Assembly (NCBI GenBank): GCA_039962225.1
Contig: JAMPKV010000014.1
Coordinates: 108,924 to 172,923 of the forward strand
DNA from: Microcoleus sp. AS-A8
GTDB lineage: Bacteria > Cyanobacteriota > Cyanobacteriia > Cyanobacteriales > Coleofasciculaceae
Direction of reading: 5' to 3'
DNA: 64,000 nucleotides
The translations under genes were made by a program, and so were the position numbers. Position 1 is the first letter of the stretch. The number at the start of each line of letters is the position of its first letter. The notes beneath the pieces are model-generated. The model did no database searches and had not been told where the DNA came from. It saw only the letters and a program-made list of their open reading frames with translations. Shown one piece after another: positions 48,792 to 58,158 of this stretch.

Positions 48792-49523
48792 TCAGTAAGC
48801 CCCATTATTTTTAGGGAAAATAATCACACCAAGCGTCTTGAAAATCAGCCATAAATCTAGCCAAAAATTTCGGAAATTGACATAATAGACATCCATTTGA
48901 ACCCGAAGGGGATAAGGGATATCATTACGTCCAGAAACTTGCCATAAACCAGTAATTCCCGGCCTAATCGTCAAAACTTTGTCCATATGACGCCCGTATT
49001 TAGGTAGTTCTTCCGGCACTAAGGGTCGGGGTCCCACCACACTCATATCTCCCTTCAAAACGTTCCAAAACTGAGGAAATTCATCAAGACTAGTAAGTCG
49101 CAAAAACTTACCAATGCATGTAATTCGAGGGTCTTTCTTGAGTTTGAAATTATCCTCAAATTCCTCACGCAAATGAGGTGATGTTTCCATCAAATCGGTC
49201 AATAGTTCGTCAGCATTTGCCACCATCGTTCTGAATTTGAGGCAGCCAAAAGACTGGTAGTTTCTACCAACGCGTTCCTGGACATAAAAAATAGGTCCCG
49301 GTGAGCTGATGGCAATCAGTAGGGCAAGTACCAAGTAAATCGGCAAAAATGAAATCAGAACAGATAGCGAAAACATAACATCAAACAGCCGCTTGGCGAA
49401 ATCTCCGTTTAAGCGATGTTGAGAAAGACCTCTGGGTCTGCTGCGCGACGCGAGTGGCTGAATTCCTCGCTTCACGAACGTTCGCAACATCTTGACGGAG
49501 ATAAGTTGGCTTTCGGCAGTCAT
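48792..49523 (-). CDS. Undecaprenyl-phosphate sugar transferase (WcaJ/ExoY type)
   Basis: 243 residues, GGAG ribosome-binding site. Initiates polysaccharide repeat-unit synthesis on the lipid carrier at the inner membrane. One membrane hairpin (FDVMFSLSVLISFLPIYLVLAL), then SPGPIFYVQERVGRNYQSFGCLKFRTMV, LTSLDEFPQFWNVLKGDMSVVGPRP and RPGITGLWQVSGRND. It is the short form without the multi-helix N-terminus. It follows a glycosyltransferase gene at 56 bp. Confidence 0.95.
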   Translation of the reverse strand: MTAESQLISVKMLRTFVKRGIQPLASRSRPRGLSQHRLNGDFAKRLFDVMFSLSVLISFLPIYLVLALLIAISSPGPIFYVQERVGRNYQSFGCLKFRTMVANADELLTDLMETSPHLREEFEDNFKLKKDPRITCIGKFLRLTSLDEFPQFWNVLKGDMSVVGPRPLVPEELPKYGRHMDKVLTIRPGITGLWQVSGRNDIPYPLRVQMDVYYVNFRNFWLDLWLIFKTLGVIIFPKNNGAY

Positions 49524-49578
49524 CTTACTCCTTCACTTCACACCACACAGTCAAGATCATAAAGCCACAAGAGGCTGG

Positions 49579-50760
49579 CTACGGCGAATACGCTGGAGGA
49601 AACTTGAATTTCTCAGGGGAGAATTGAGATTTGTAGTCCTCTTTGCAGTGTTCCAGAAAAGCCAAGTAGCGATCGCCAAAAATTTTTGGAGCAAAGCCAG
49701 CTGCGTTTAATCGACCCTGTTCGGGACTGAACAAGTCTTTTGACCTCTCAAAACTATTCACGGCTTCGATCAAGGCGTCCGCACTTTGGGGTTGAAAAAA
49801 TAGACCCGTTCCGCTGTCTGGATGTTGCCGAATATCTCGAACCGTCTCTAATGCCCCCCCAGCACCATAAGCAATCACAGGCGTTCCACAAGCTTGAGCT
49901 TCCACTAGGGCAATGCCAAAATCTTCACAAGCCGCGTATACAAAGGCTTTGGCGCGGGTCATATACTGCTCAACCACAGAGTCTGGCTGAAATCCCAGCA
50001 CTTGTACATTCGGTTGTGCCAGTTCACGGATCGCCTCCAAGTCCGGTCCTGTACCAATCACGACAAGTGGAAGTCCGAGTTGATTGAAGGCTTGAACAAT
50101 TAATGAGACTCGCTTATAACTCACGAGGCGGGAAACCGTGAGATAAAAATCTTCTTTTTGAGTCTGGAACGCAAATCGCTCAATATTGACCGGTGGGTGA
50201 ATGACGGTTGCCTGACGCCGATAGCAGCGCCAGATGCGGCGTGCTGTATGTACCGAGTTGGCAATGAAATAATCCACCCGGTTCGCCGAAAGGGCATCCC
50301 ACTGACGCAATTGATGAAGCAGATACCGTGTGATTAAGCCTTGAGGCCCTCGCCCCATCCGACTACTCCTGAGGTAATCAAACGTTAAATCCCAGGCGTA
50401 GCGCATGGGTGTATGACAGTAGCAGATGTGCAGTTGTTGAGGTGTACTCAGGATGCCCTTGGCAACAGCATGAGATGAGGAAAGGATGACATCATACTCC
50501 CGTAAGTCTAGCTGTTCAATGGCGATGGGCAGCAGCGGCAGATACTTCTGAACACCGTTGCGGGCAAAGGGCAAACGTTGCAGGAAAGTTGTACCAATCG
50601 AACGCCCAAACAGATAACTCTGGGGATTGGTAGATTCAAAATCAATCAGGGCATAAAGATCGGCATCAATGTGCTGGAGAATTTCTTGAACGACCAGTTC
50701 TGACCCGCCAGTTGCTTGGGGCGTCAACCACTCATGAACCAAAGCATATTTCAAGGACAT
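49579..50760 (-). CDS. Glycosyltransferase family 4 protein
   Basis: 393 residues, GT-B fold. N-terminal YALVHEWLTPQATGGSELVV, middle YDVILSSSHAVAKG and CYCHTPMRYAWD, then FYLTVSRLVSYKRVSLIVQAF and C-terminal EDFGIALVEAQACGTPVIAYGAGGA with the E-x7-E type nucleotide-sugar motif. It probably adds a mannose- or similar sugar to the lipid-linked repeat unit begun by the neighbouring transferase; the donor is unknown. Confidence 0.92.
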   Translation of the reverse strand: MSLKYALVHEWLTPQATGGSELVVQEILQHIDADLYALIDFESTNPQSYLFGRSIGTTFLQRLPFARNGVQKYLPLLPIAIEQLDLREYDVILSSSHAVAKGILSTPQQLHICYCHTPMRYAWDLTFDYLRSSRMGRGPQGLITRYLLHQLRQWDALSANRVDYFIANSVHTARRIWRCYRRQATVIHPPVNIERFAFQTQKEDFYLTVSRLVSYKRVSLIVQAFNQLGLPLVVIGTGPDLEAIRELAQPNVQVLGFQPDSVVEQYMTRAKAFVYAACEDFGIALVEAQACGTPVIAYGAGGALETVRDIRQHPDSGTGLFFQPQSADALIEAVNSFERSKDLFSPEQGRLNAAGFAPKIFGDRYLAFLEHCKEDYKSQFSPEKFKFPPAYSP

Positions 50761-50943
50761 TTACCCAGAATGCTTCTTGTGAGTAAGAGCTTACCCCAAG
50801 GTGAGCCACTCAGGGTATGGGGACGAGGAGGAGGGAAAACTCTCTGGATGACTATCGATGGAATGGGATGCCAAACTTTCACACGAACAGATGGTATTCT
50901 TCCTGCCGCTTTGTATTCCAGGCGAAATGGGTTGGAATGTAGG

Positions 50944-51387
50944 CTATTTTTTAGGCTGGCAGTACTTATTAATTTCCTGAACGAGGGGTGTTTCTAGGGC
51001 GGTGGCTTTCTGCAATTTGACTACGGCGGCTTCAGCCGCTGAGCGGTCTTTCTTCTGAAAGGCGGTTATGAAATCGCGGGTGGATTTGCTGGTATCGCGA
51101 TACATGACATAAAAACGCCCTTGATAGTCTCGAAGCTTGTCATCGCTGACCTTAATCGATTGCATGTCTTGAGATGCTTTTTCCAGGGCATCGGCGGCCT
51201 TAAGCATCGCTTTAGGGTCGCTTTCCTTACCGCCATTGGTGATAGCTTTAGCTTCGTCAGCGGCTTGGTTGGCAACCTTGATAATTTTGTTACATTGAGA
51301 GACTTTACTCTGGCTACAACTAACCATTAATACGCTAAGGGCCGCAGTCAGAGGAAGAAGGACGAAGTATCGCCTCGAAAATTGCAT
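50944..51387 (-). CDS. Putative lipoprotein, helical
   Basis: 147 residues. Signal peptide with lipobox (LPLTAALSVLMVSC), then a mostly helical part with two further Cys (SQCNKIIK near the start, INKYCQPKK at the end) that could form a disulfide. AADEAKAITNG, DALEKASQDM and FITAFQKKDRSAAEAAV are helix-rich. Recognised only as a conserved-type cyanobacterial protein. Confidence 0.7.
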   Translation of the reverse strand: MQFSRRYFVLLPLTAALSVLMVSCSQSKVSQCNKIIKVANQAADEAKAITNGGKESDPKAMLKAADALEKASQDMQSIKVSDDKLRDYQGRFYVMYRDTSKSTRDFITAFQKKDRSAAEAAVVKLQKATALETPLVQEINKYCQPKK

Positions 51388-51579
51388 TAATGTTCTCCTA
51401 ATGAGTTATGAGCGTTCTCGTTGTCCTAGCACATTTTTCCTAGTGCTTGAAAGTCTACCGGGATGTCTGAACAGAAGTGGGGATGGGGAAATGGGGAGAG
51501 AGGGGCGGTGTGTTGTTTATGTCAGGATATAAGTAGAAAATTTATCCCATCCTCGTATGATCTCTGGCTCCACTCCCCC

Positions 51580-51933
51580 TCAGTGATCCACCCCTTCGAT
51601 GGCAGCCGCAAGGCGTCGCAGAGTTTCTGTGAGTTGCCCTAACTGCTCTAAAGAATCACTTTGAGCTTGAGCCAACGTTTGCACCGCATCGCTGACGGCA
51701 AAGATCTGGTAACCCTGTTGTTGAATTTGTTGCCCTTGGTGTTGCACTTGAGTCGCTAGGGCATCCACCCGTTCAGTAAGACAGTCAATGGTTTCAGTGG
51801 TTGCGAGAACTGCCTCTCCAATTTGTCCCACAATTGCCTCCAAGCGACTGATTCGGGCTTCCAATCCAAGAGACTCCTTGCTTACAGGAGTTGAGTTGCT
51901 TTGCGCCTTTCCAGTCTGGATGTGTCTATTCAC
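51580..51933 (-). CDS. Coiled-coil protein
   Basis: 117 residues, almost entirely heptad pattern: LEARISRLEAIVGQIGEAVL, TIDCLTERVDALATQVQHQG, IFAVSDAVQTLAQAQ and LEQLGQLTETLRRLAAAIEG. Small homooligomeric scaffolding proteins of this sort are frequent in cyanobacteria. No function known. Confidence 0.6.
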   Translation of the reverse strand: MNRHIQTGKAQSNSTPVSKESLGLEARISRLEAIVGQIGEAVLATTETIDCLTERVDALATQVQHQGQQIQQQGYQIFAVSDAVQTLAQAQSDSLEQLGQLTETLRRLAAAIEGVDH

Positions 51934-52071
51934 CAGCAGTTTTTAATCCAACAACAAAGTAGTTAAACAGTCCCTGAATACGTTAGGGGGGCGGTTGTTT
52001 GCTTGTGGCTTGGAAATCAAGTCGATCAGTATAGCGCCAACTTTCCCAGGTTAGGGGCTTCTGAACAGGTT

Positions 52072-53070
52072 TTATTGATGACGCCTTTGATGCCACTGCC
52101 AAGCATCGCCGATAATTTTACTGAGGTCAGTGTATTGGGGAGACCAACCCAGAATTTTTTGAGCTTTGTCACTACTCCCAACTAAAATTGAGGGATCGCC
52201 ACTGCGGCGATCGCACTCGACTACGTTGATTTCCCGACCTGTCACCAGACGCGCTGTTTCAATCACCTGCCGCACCGAAAAACCGTTGCCATTACCTAAA
52301 TTAAACGCCTCACTCTTACCACCTTGCAACAGATACTCCAGCCCCAATATGTGAGCTGTTGCCAAGTCGCTGACGTGAATATAGTCCCGAAGGCAGGTGC
52401 CGTCCGGTGTTGGGTAATCTGTACCCCAAATGGAAATAGACTCGCGTTTCCCCAAAGCCGTTAGGAGTACGAGTGGAATTAGATGAGTTTCTGGGCGATG
52501 GTCTTCACCCATTAACCCCTCTGGGTTGGCTCCGGCAGCGTTGAAGAAGCGAAACACCACTGAACGTAGATCGTAAGCCCGATCAAAATCAGCCAGCATT
52601 TGCTCTACCATCCACTTGGTCGTGGCATAGGGACTCATTGGCTGTTTGGGATGGTCTTCACTCATCGGTACTTGCTTGGGCATCCCGTAGATGGCACAGG
52701 TCGAAGGAAACACCAATTTCTTGACTCCTGCCGCTACCATCGCTTCCAGAAGCGTCAGCGTACCGGACACATTGTTGCGGTAATATTGGGCAGGGTCTGT
52801 AACCGACTCGCCTACCGCGATATAAGCCGCGAAGTGGACAACAGCCGCAATCTCGTGATTAGCAAATAGCCGCTCTAAGGTTGTGCGATCGCGGATGTCA
52901 CCGACCACCAACTCCACCTGTAAGATATCTTCCACAAACTCTCGATGCCCATATTCCAAGTTATCCAGCACGATCACGCGGTAGCCTTCTTGCTGAAGTG
53001 CTAACACAGCATGGGAGCCAATATATCCTGCTCCGCCAGTCACTAAAATCGTGGGTTTGACTTGCGACAC
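52072..53070 (-). CDS. galE: UDP-glucose 4-epimerase
   Basis: 332 residues, SDR family, GTG start. Interconverts UDP-glucose and UDP-galactose for glycans. [58 protein letters not shown], catalytic YATTKWMVEQML, FRFFNAAGANPEG and GTCLRDYIHVSDLA are present. With fcl, gmd and the two transferases it forms a polysaccharide-building neighbourhood. Confidence 0.95.
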   Translation of the reverse strand: MSQVKPTILVTGGAGYIGSHAVLALQQEGYRVIVLDNLEYGHREFVEDILQVELVVGDIRDRTTLERLFANHEIAAVVHFAAYIAVGESVTDPAQYYRNNVSGTLTLLEAMVAAGVKKLVFPSTCAIYGMPKQVPMSEDHPKQPMSPYATTKWMVEQMLADFDRAYDLRSVVFRFFNAAGANPEGLMGEDHRPETHLIPLVLLTALGKRESISIWGTDYPTPDGTCLRDYIHVSDLATAHILGLEYLLQGGKSEAFNLGNGNGFSVRQVIETARLVTGREINVVECDRRSGDPSILVGSSDKAQKILGWSPQYTDLSKIIGDAWQWHQRRHQ

Positions 53071-53745
53071 CTCACACTCTCCCAGTTTTTCGTTTTATAG
53101 CCTAACTTGACAAAAGACGTTCGTTCTTCAACTTCAGCCGTTAATGTTGAACCGAAGTAGACCGTCCCCTGCTCCTTATCGATTGTGGAATGAGGAATGC
53201 GGAATGTCGAATGTAAAACCAGGAAGCATGTCTTTGACACCTTCCCTCTCCAGACGTTCATGCTATACCCTGCCTCTACAGGTTGGTGAATTTTCCTTAA
53301 TAAAATTTTCCTGAATCAGTTGATTTGAGGATGATTGGGGTAGTTTTCTAGGAAGAGGTCTGTCCTTAGGACGTTGCCCTGCTTCGAGCAATCGTCTGTT
53401 ATAGCATCAACCGCGTTTTTTGCCCATTCTTACTGCCAATCGCGAGTATAATGCCCGTGTAATAGTGATTTAAACCTTGGTTCAAGCAGATGAAACACCA
53501 CTGAAACAAAAGTACTAGCAGTTATTAGTTGTAAGTTGTTATTTTAAATGGTCAAGACAGGAGACTGGGTTGAGGGTTATACGACTCGTGCAGCAGCTTT
53601 TGGCTTCCGCAGGTACTCAAGCGTAGTGTCGGCTCAAACTTTCAACTTTCAACGGTTCTCCCTCATCCCTACTCTCCAATTACCTTGGTGAGATTAACAA
53701 CGAGCAACCAACCACTAACCCTCAACAACGAAGCAGTTCTTAACA
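53071..53745. other. 675-bp divergent spacer
   Basis: Between galE and the YdcF-like gene. A/T-rich promoter-like stretches (53280-53330, 53440-53500). A frame at 53685-54086 overlaps the YdcF-like gene and is its shadow. No tRNA or known RNA was recognised. Confidence 0.5.
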
Positions 53746-54693
53746 ATGTTCTTACTACTTACGCAGGTACTACTGTGGCTACTGATCACAGTCATTATCT
53801 ACAATTTGCTACTGAAAGTAATCCCCAGAGCGTATCTTACCTTGCTTGGGGGTTTTCTGCTGTTTGCCATCATCGTGCTGGCGTTTTTCTTCCCGAACGA
53901 CACATTGGTGAGAACGGCATGGAGCGTTCTCTCATTCCCGCTCAAGCCTGTGGGAGCCACTATTGTGTTAATCGCTGCTGCTTTAAACCAGGGACTCAAG
54001 AACAGAAATCTCATCGTTGCAGCTCTGATGATTTTACTGATTTCCAGTATTCCCTTCGTCAGCACTGTACTGGCTCGACCCCTTGAGCTTGGCTCATTCC
54101 CCAGAGCAGCCACGACAGGGACAGCAGCCGGAGCGATTGTGGTATTGGCGCAAGGAACGACACAACCCAGTCTCCCCCCTAGAACCCAAATTCAGCTCAC
54201 AGATGAGGGCAGCAACCGCCTCCGTCGCGCCGCCCAATTGTATCAAGAGCAGGTAACCGCAGGTAACCAACCTATTGTGATTGCCAGTGCAGGCCAAGAA
54301 GCCAATAATGTCGCCACCGTCCTGAACCAATTTGGTGTTCCCCAAGGTCAGATTGTGGTGGAATCCAGAAGCCAAGACCTTCGCACTAGCGCTGAGCAAG
54401 TCAACGGCATCTTGAGAGGTCGAGCTATACAAGACAGACCTATTTTCCTGGTGACTTCTGCCATCAATAGCCGCCGCGCTAGTCTGGCTTTTTCTCAAGT
54501 CGGCGTTAATGTGGTGACTCAACCAGCGAATTTTGTTTCGACAGAGCCTGGAACGAGAGAGGCACGCAACATTTCGATTCAATCCTTTATTCCCAGTGTT
54601 GATGCTCTCAGTGTCAGCACTCGAATTCTTGAGGAATTCTATACCACCATCTACTACTCGTTACGAGGCTGGCTATCTCCAACAGCCACTTGA
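53746..54693 (+). CDS. YdcF-family (DUF218) membrane protein
   Basis: 315 residues. Four hydrophobic segments at the N-terminus (about 1-25, 27-50, 58-85, 90-110), then a DUF218 Rossmann-like domain: AGAIVVLAQGT, NRLRRAAQLYQEQV, PIVIASAGQ, GVPQGQIVVESRSQDLRTSAEQV, FLVTSAINSRRASLAFSQVGVNV and FIPSVDALSVSTRIL. Relatives SanA/ElyC act in envelope or peptidoglycan maintenance. A hairpin follows the gene. Confidence 0.85.
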   Translation: MFLLLTQVLLWLLITVIIYNLLLKVIPRAYLTLLGGFLLFAIIVLAFFFPNDTLVRTAWSVLSFPLKPVGATIVLIAAALNQGLKNRNLIVAALMILLISSIPFVSTVLARPLELGSFPRAATTGTAAGAIVVLAQGTTQPSLPPRTQIQLTDEGSNRLRRAAQLYQEQVTAGNQPIVIASAGQEANNVATVLNQFGVPQGQIVVESRSQDLRTSAEQVNGILRGRAIQDRPIFLVTSAINSRRASLAFSQVGVNVVTQPANFVSTEPGTREARNISIQSFIPSVDALSVSTRILEEFYTTIYYSLRGWLSPTAT

Positions 54694-54759
54694 AAAGGAT
54701 GAAGTAGGAAGTTATTGCCGAATGAAAAACTTTCTACTTCCCAATGCGTTGGAGATTGG

Positions 54760-54788
54760 ACAATCCCACACTTACTCCGTGGGATTGT
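54760..54788 (+). terminator. Hairpin after the YdcF-like gene
   Basis: ACAATCCCAC (54760-54769) pairs perfectly with GTGGGATTGT (54779-54788), 9-base loop. Only a weak T tract follows. Confidence 0.55.
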
Positions 54789-54925
54789 TGGGTTCAGATT
54801 GTCGGAAATTCTATCTTAAGGAAGAACATCAATCCTGAGTGTAGCCGCTCGTTGTGTAACGCCCCTTCGGGCGAGGGAGCCAGACCCAGCAATCGTTTAA
54901 GATTAAGAATTGTTATCTTTGTCAC

Positions 54926-56677
54926 ATGGCTAACTCCAGGCTGCAAAAACTACTGGCTTACCTGCGCCCTCACACTTTAGATGCATCACTTGGTGTCATT
55001 GCTCTCCTCGTTGTTAATGGACTCGGTGTGTACATCCCTCTGCTCATAAGGGATGGCATTGACGAACTTCGCACCGTCTCCGCCTTTGGCTTTGATCGCA
55101 TCTGGCAGTTTGTATGGCCCATCATCCTCCTCGCTACGTTAATGTGGGTGATTCGGATGGTGTCTCGCATTCTATTATTTGGGGTGGGGCGTAAGGTCGA
55201 ATTTGACCTGAAGCAAAAGATTTTTCAGCATCTACTCATCCTGGAGCCATCTTATTTTTCCACGAATACCTCTGGAGATTTAATTAACCGCGCCACCAGT
55301 GATGTGGATAATATTCGGCGTCTGTTGGGATTTGCCGTTTTGAGTTTGGCGAATACAGTATTCGCTTATGGTTTAACGTTACCGGTGATGATGTCGATTA
55401 GCTTGCGGTTGACTCTGTTAGCGATCGCTGTTTATCCCCTCATGCTAATCACTGTCCAGCTTTTTAGTGAAAAGCTCCGCAATCAACAACTGGCGGTACA
55501 AGAAGAACTCTCCAACCTGAGTGAGATGATTCAGGAAGACATGAGCGGCATCTCCCTGATTAAAATCTACGCTCAAGAGGCGAACGAACGTCGCGCTTTC
55601 CGACGCCTGAATGGACAACTGTTAGGGGCAAATCTCGATTTAGCCAAAACGCGCAACATTCTATTTCCTGTTATTGAAGCTCTTGCCTATATCAGCTTAT
55701 TGGTATTACTGTGGCTAGGTTCTGGGTTAATTGCTTCCGGTAGGATTACCGTGGGGGATTTTGTGGCGTTGCTGCTCTACTCAGAGCGTTTAGTTTTCCC
55801 TACCGCACTCTTAGGTTTTACGATTACAGCCTATCAACGAGGTGAAGTGAGTATTGACCGCATTGAGTCGATTCTCACGGTTCAACCCCAGATTAAAGAT
55901 GATTCTAAACCGATTCAACTACCGACGCCAGTGAAAGGTCAGTTGACGGCACGACATCTAACTTACACTTATCCCGGTGCCAAAACTCCGGCACTCAAAG
56001 ACATCAGTTTTACGATTAATGCTGGTGAAACGGTGGCGATTGTAGGAGCCATTGGTTCGGGAAAATCCACCTTAGCGAATGCCATTCCTCGCTTGTTGGA
56101 TATTGAGGATAATCAGCTATTTTTGGATGGATATGACCTGACAAGGATGCGATTGCAAGAGTTGCGAAGTGCGATCGCCTATGTTCCCCAAGACAGCTTC
56201 CTCTTCAGCACCAGTATTAAAAATAACATCCGCTACGGCAACCCCTTAAGCGAACAGCAAGAGGTTGAATACGCGGCTAAGCAAGCCCAAATCCACACAG
56301 AAATTCTCAATTTCCCTCAGCACTATGACACGATTGTTGGAGAACGGGGTATTACGCTCTCTGGCGGACAAAGACAACGTACCTCTCTAGCTAGAGCCTT
56401 GGTGATGGATGCACCGATTCTCATCTTGGATGATGCCCTTTCTAGCGTGGATAACCAAACCGCTACCCAAATTCTGGAAAATCTGGCTGAAGGTGTGCAG
56501 CGCAAAACGGTAATCTTTATCTCCCATCAACTGTCGGCAGCCGCTACGGCTAATCGAATTTTTGTCATGGATGGGGGTCAAATTGTGCAAAGTGGCAGCC
56601 ATACGGAACTTTTGGCAAGTCCTGGTGTGTACCGATCGCTTTGGAGTCAGCATCATTTAGAAGAATTACTCCGTTGA
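54926..56677 (+). CDS. ABC exporter (fused permease-ATPase)
   Basis: 583 residues. Six-helix type-1 exporter membrane domain (1-310; EFDLKQKIFQHLLILEPSYF, GDLINRATSDVDNIRRL) and an ATPase: Walker A AIVGAIGSGKSTLANAIPR, Q-loop VPQDSFLFS, signature LSGGQRQRTSLARAL, Walker B PILILDDALSSVD, H-loop ISHQLSA. It resembles MsbA/YheI-type half transporters for lipids or drugs; the partner and substrate are not set. Confidence 0.95.
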   Translation: MANSRLQKLLAYLRPHTLDASLGVIALLVVNGLGVYIPLLIRDGIDELRTVSAFGFDRIWQFVWPIILLATLMWVIRMVSRILLFGVGRKVEFDLKQKIFQHLLILEPSYFSTNTSGDLINRATSDVDNIRRLLGFAVLSLANTVFAYGLTLPVMMSISLRLTLLAIAVYPLMLITVQLFSEKLRNQQLAVQEELSNLSEMIQEDMSGISLIKIYAQEANERRAFRRLNGQLLGANLDLAKTRNILFPVIEALAYISLLVLLWLGSGLIASGRITVGDFVALLLYSERLVFPTALLGFTITAYQRGEVSIDRIESILTVQPQIKDDSKPIQLPTPVKGQLTARHLTYTYPGAKTPALKDISFTINAGETVAIVGAIGSGKSTLANAIPRLLDIEDNQLFLDGYDLTRMRLQELRSAIAYVPQDSFLFSTSIKNNIRYGNPLSEQQEVEYAAKQAQIHTEILNFPQHYDTIVGERGITLSGGQRQRTSLARALVMDAPILILDDALSSVDNQTATQILENLAEGVQRKTVIFISHQLSAAATANRIFVMDGGQIVQSGSHTELLASPGVYRSLWSQHHLEELLR

Positions 56678-56728
56678 GTACCTCATAGAAAGTTGTGTTC
56701 AAACATACAGGACTTCCGCAACTAGCTA

Positions 56729-56766
56729 TCCCCTACCTGTAGGGGCAAAACATGCCCTGCCCCTAC
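56729..56766. repeat. REP hairpin GTAGGGGCA...TGCCCCTAC
   Basis: GTAGGGGCA (56739-56747) pairs with TGCCCCTAC (56758-56766); alternatively CCCCTAC (56730-56736) pairs with GTAGGGG (56739-56745). The same sequence class as the element at 21941-21967. Confidence 0.65.
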
Positions 56767-56947
56767 GCAGATGGTGTATTCCAGCCAAAAAATCAAACTG
56801 AGAACTGAGGTGCGAGCGCTTTTATTTCAAACGTCAGATTTTTTCTTGTGCCCAATTCCTCCAAAAGATAGATGCTTTAAACTTCTTAGTAAAATTAGAG
56901 TATGCGTGATAAATCTTAATATCTCTTAACAAGAGACTTCGGTAAAG

Positions 56948-57601
56948 ATGGATAAACTTACCAAGACGGTTAAGAAGTTTGCAGCGATCGCAGGAGCAGC
57001 TGGTGTTCTAGTGACGCTTCCGGTGTTAGCGCAGAACAACATGCCAACAAGCATCATGCAGACTCAACCTCCCACGATGAGGACTCAGCCTCAAGTCCAA
57101 CCTAAGCCGATGACTCCATCTGCCTCCCCAGCCAGAACATCGACAAAGGCAAGCGGCAACGTTGTTGAGGTAGCTGCTGCTAATGGCTCCTTCAAAACCT
57201 TAACCGCCGCGTTAAAAGCAGCAGGTTTAGATAAAGCCTTAGCCTCCGAAGGCCCTTTCACAATTTTTGCACCAACGGATGAAGCGTTTGCGGCGCTACC
57301 CGAAGGTACAGTTGAGGAGCTGTTAAAGCCACAGAACCGAGCCGCATTAGTTAAAATTCTCACTTACCATGTGGTTCCAGGTGAGAACACTTCTAAAACA
57401 TTGACATCAGGCGAAGCTGAAACTCTCGAAGGTGCTGCTGTGGAAGTGAAGGTGTCCTCGAATGGCGTCATGGTTAATGATGCCACAGTGGTTAAAGCGG
57501 ACATTCAAGCTAGCAATGGCGTCATTCATGTCATTAATAAGGTAATTATGCCGCCTATTGAGGAGAAGCCGTCAACCACGAGCGGTAGCTCTGCTAGGTA
57601 G
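56948..57601 (+). CDS. Secreted fasciclin-domain protein
   Basis: 217 residues. Signal peptide (VKKFAAIAGAAGVLVTLPVLAQ), a Pro/Thr/Ser linker (SIMQTQPPTMRTQPQVQPKP), then one FAS1 domain: FKTLTAALKAAGLDKAL, GPFTIFAPTDEAFAALP, LVKILTYHVVPG, VMVNDATVVKADIQASNGVIHVINKV (the H2-type end). FAS1 proteins mediate cell-surface adhesion. The promoter region upstream holds a REP. Confidence 0.95.
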   Translation: MDKLTKTVKKFAAIAGAAGVLVTLPVLAQNNMPTSIMQTQPPTMRTQPQVQPKPMTPSASPARTSTKASGNVVEVAAANGSFKTLTAALKAAGLDKALASEGPFTIFAPTDEAFAALPEGTVEELLKPQNRAALVKILTYHVVPGENTSKTLTSGEAETLEGAAVEVKVSSNGVMVNDATVVKADIQASNGVIHVINKVIMPPIEEKPSTTSGSSAR

Positions 57602-57753
57602 AAGCAAGACAAAAGCAATCTTTGCTTTTACAGGTAACCGATTGGGAGCCAGAAATTGGTTTTCAGTCGGTTACTTTGCTGTTGAGTAAATCATTGAGTG
57701 AGAAAAATAACTGTCCACCAAGAGCAGTGAGTGTGGTAAAGTACCAAAATCTA

Positions 57754-57875
57754 ATCGGTTCAAGTGGGGGTCAGCCACTAGAGGTAACGGGGAAAGTTCG
57801 GTGCAAATCCGGCGCTGTACCGCAGCTGTGTTGAGTTAACCGATAGGGAACTCAAGAGCCAGAATGCCCACCGAT
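57754..57875 (+). promoter_or_regulatory. Cobalamin (B12) riboswitch
   Basis: P1 is ATCGGT (57754-57759) with ACCGAT (57870-57875). The conserved B12-box core reads ACGGGGAAAG, GGTGCAAATCCGGCGCTG, ACCGCAGCTGTG and AGAGCCAGAATGCC, matching known cobalamin riboswitches closely. A helper hairpin TTGAGTT (57831-57837) / AACTCAA (57849-57855) is present. It precedes cbtB by 44 bases; a GAGTGATCACTC palindrome (57877-57888) between them may be the expression platform. B12 binding should lower expression of the operon. Confidence 0.92.
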
Positions 57876-57919
57876 AGAGTGATCACTCAGATGTGCGGTC
57901 TACACGATCGAGGTCAAAC

Positions 57920-58120
57920 ATGAAAACGTCTTCAATTAGTACTCTTGGTTCCCTAAAGCAACGGACAGTTCGTCTCACGTTGTCGTTGCCGGTGCAAGCC
58001 ACACTTTACACTTCGTTGTGTGCTCTGACACTTTGGACTCTTTACTTTTCTACTTATCCTGCGGCTCATAACCAGATGCATTCTCTACGTCACCACACGT
58101 TGATGGTGGGTTGTCACTAA
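57920..58120 (+). CDS. cbtB: CbtB-like cobalt transporter subunit
   Basis: 66 residues from ATG 57920. One membrane segment (ATLYTSLCALTLWTLYFST) and a His-rich C-terminus HNQMHSLRHHTLMVGCH, the hallmark of CbtB. CbtB is a predicted small cobalt-uptake subunit under B12 riboswitch control, usually with CbtA. Here no CbtA-like protein follows; a different membrane protein does (39 bp away). Confidence 0.85.
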   Translation: MKTSSISTLGSLKQRTVRLTLSLPVQATLYTSLCALTLWTLYFSTYPAAHNQMHSLRHHTLMVGCH

Positions 58121-58158
58121 TCCTCCAAGCCTGGAGATCGCAGGAGTTCAAAATTAGC

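Noticed and set aside
53685..54086. Plus-strand frame of 133 codons
   Set aside because: Overlaps the well-supported YdcF-like gene in another frame; composition matches a shadow.
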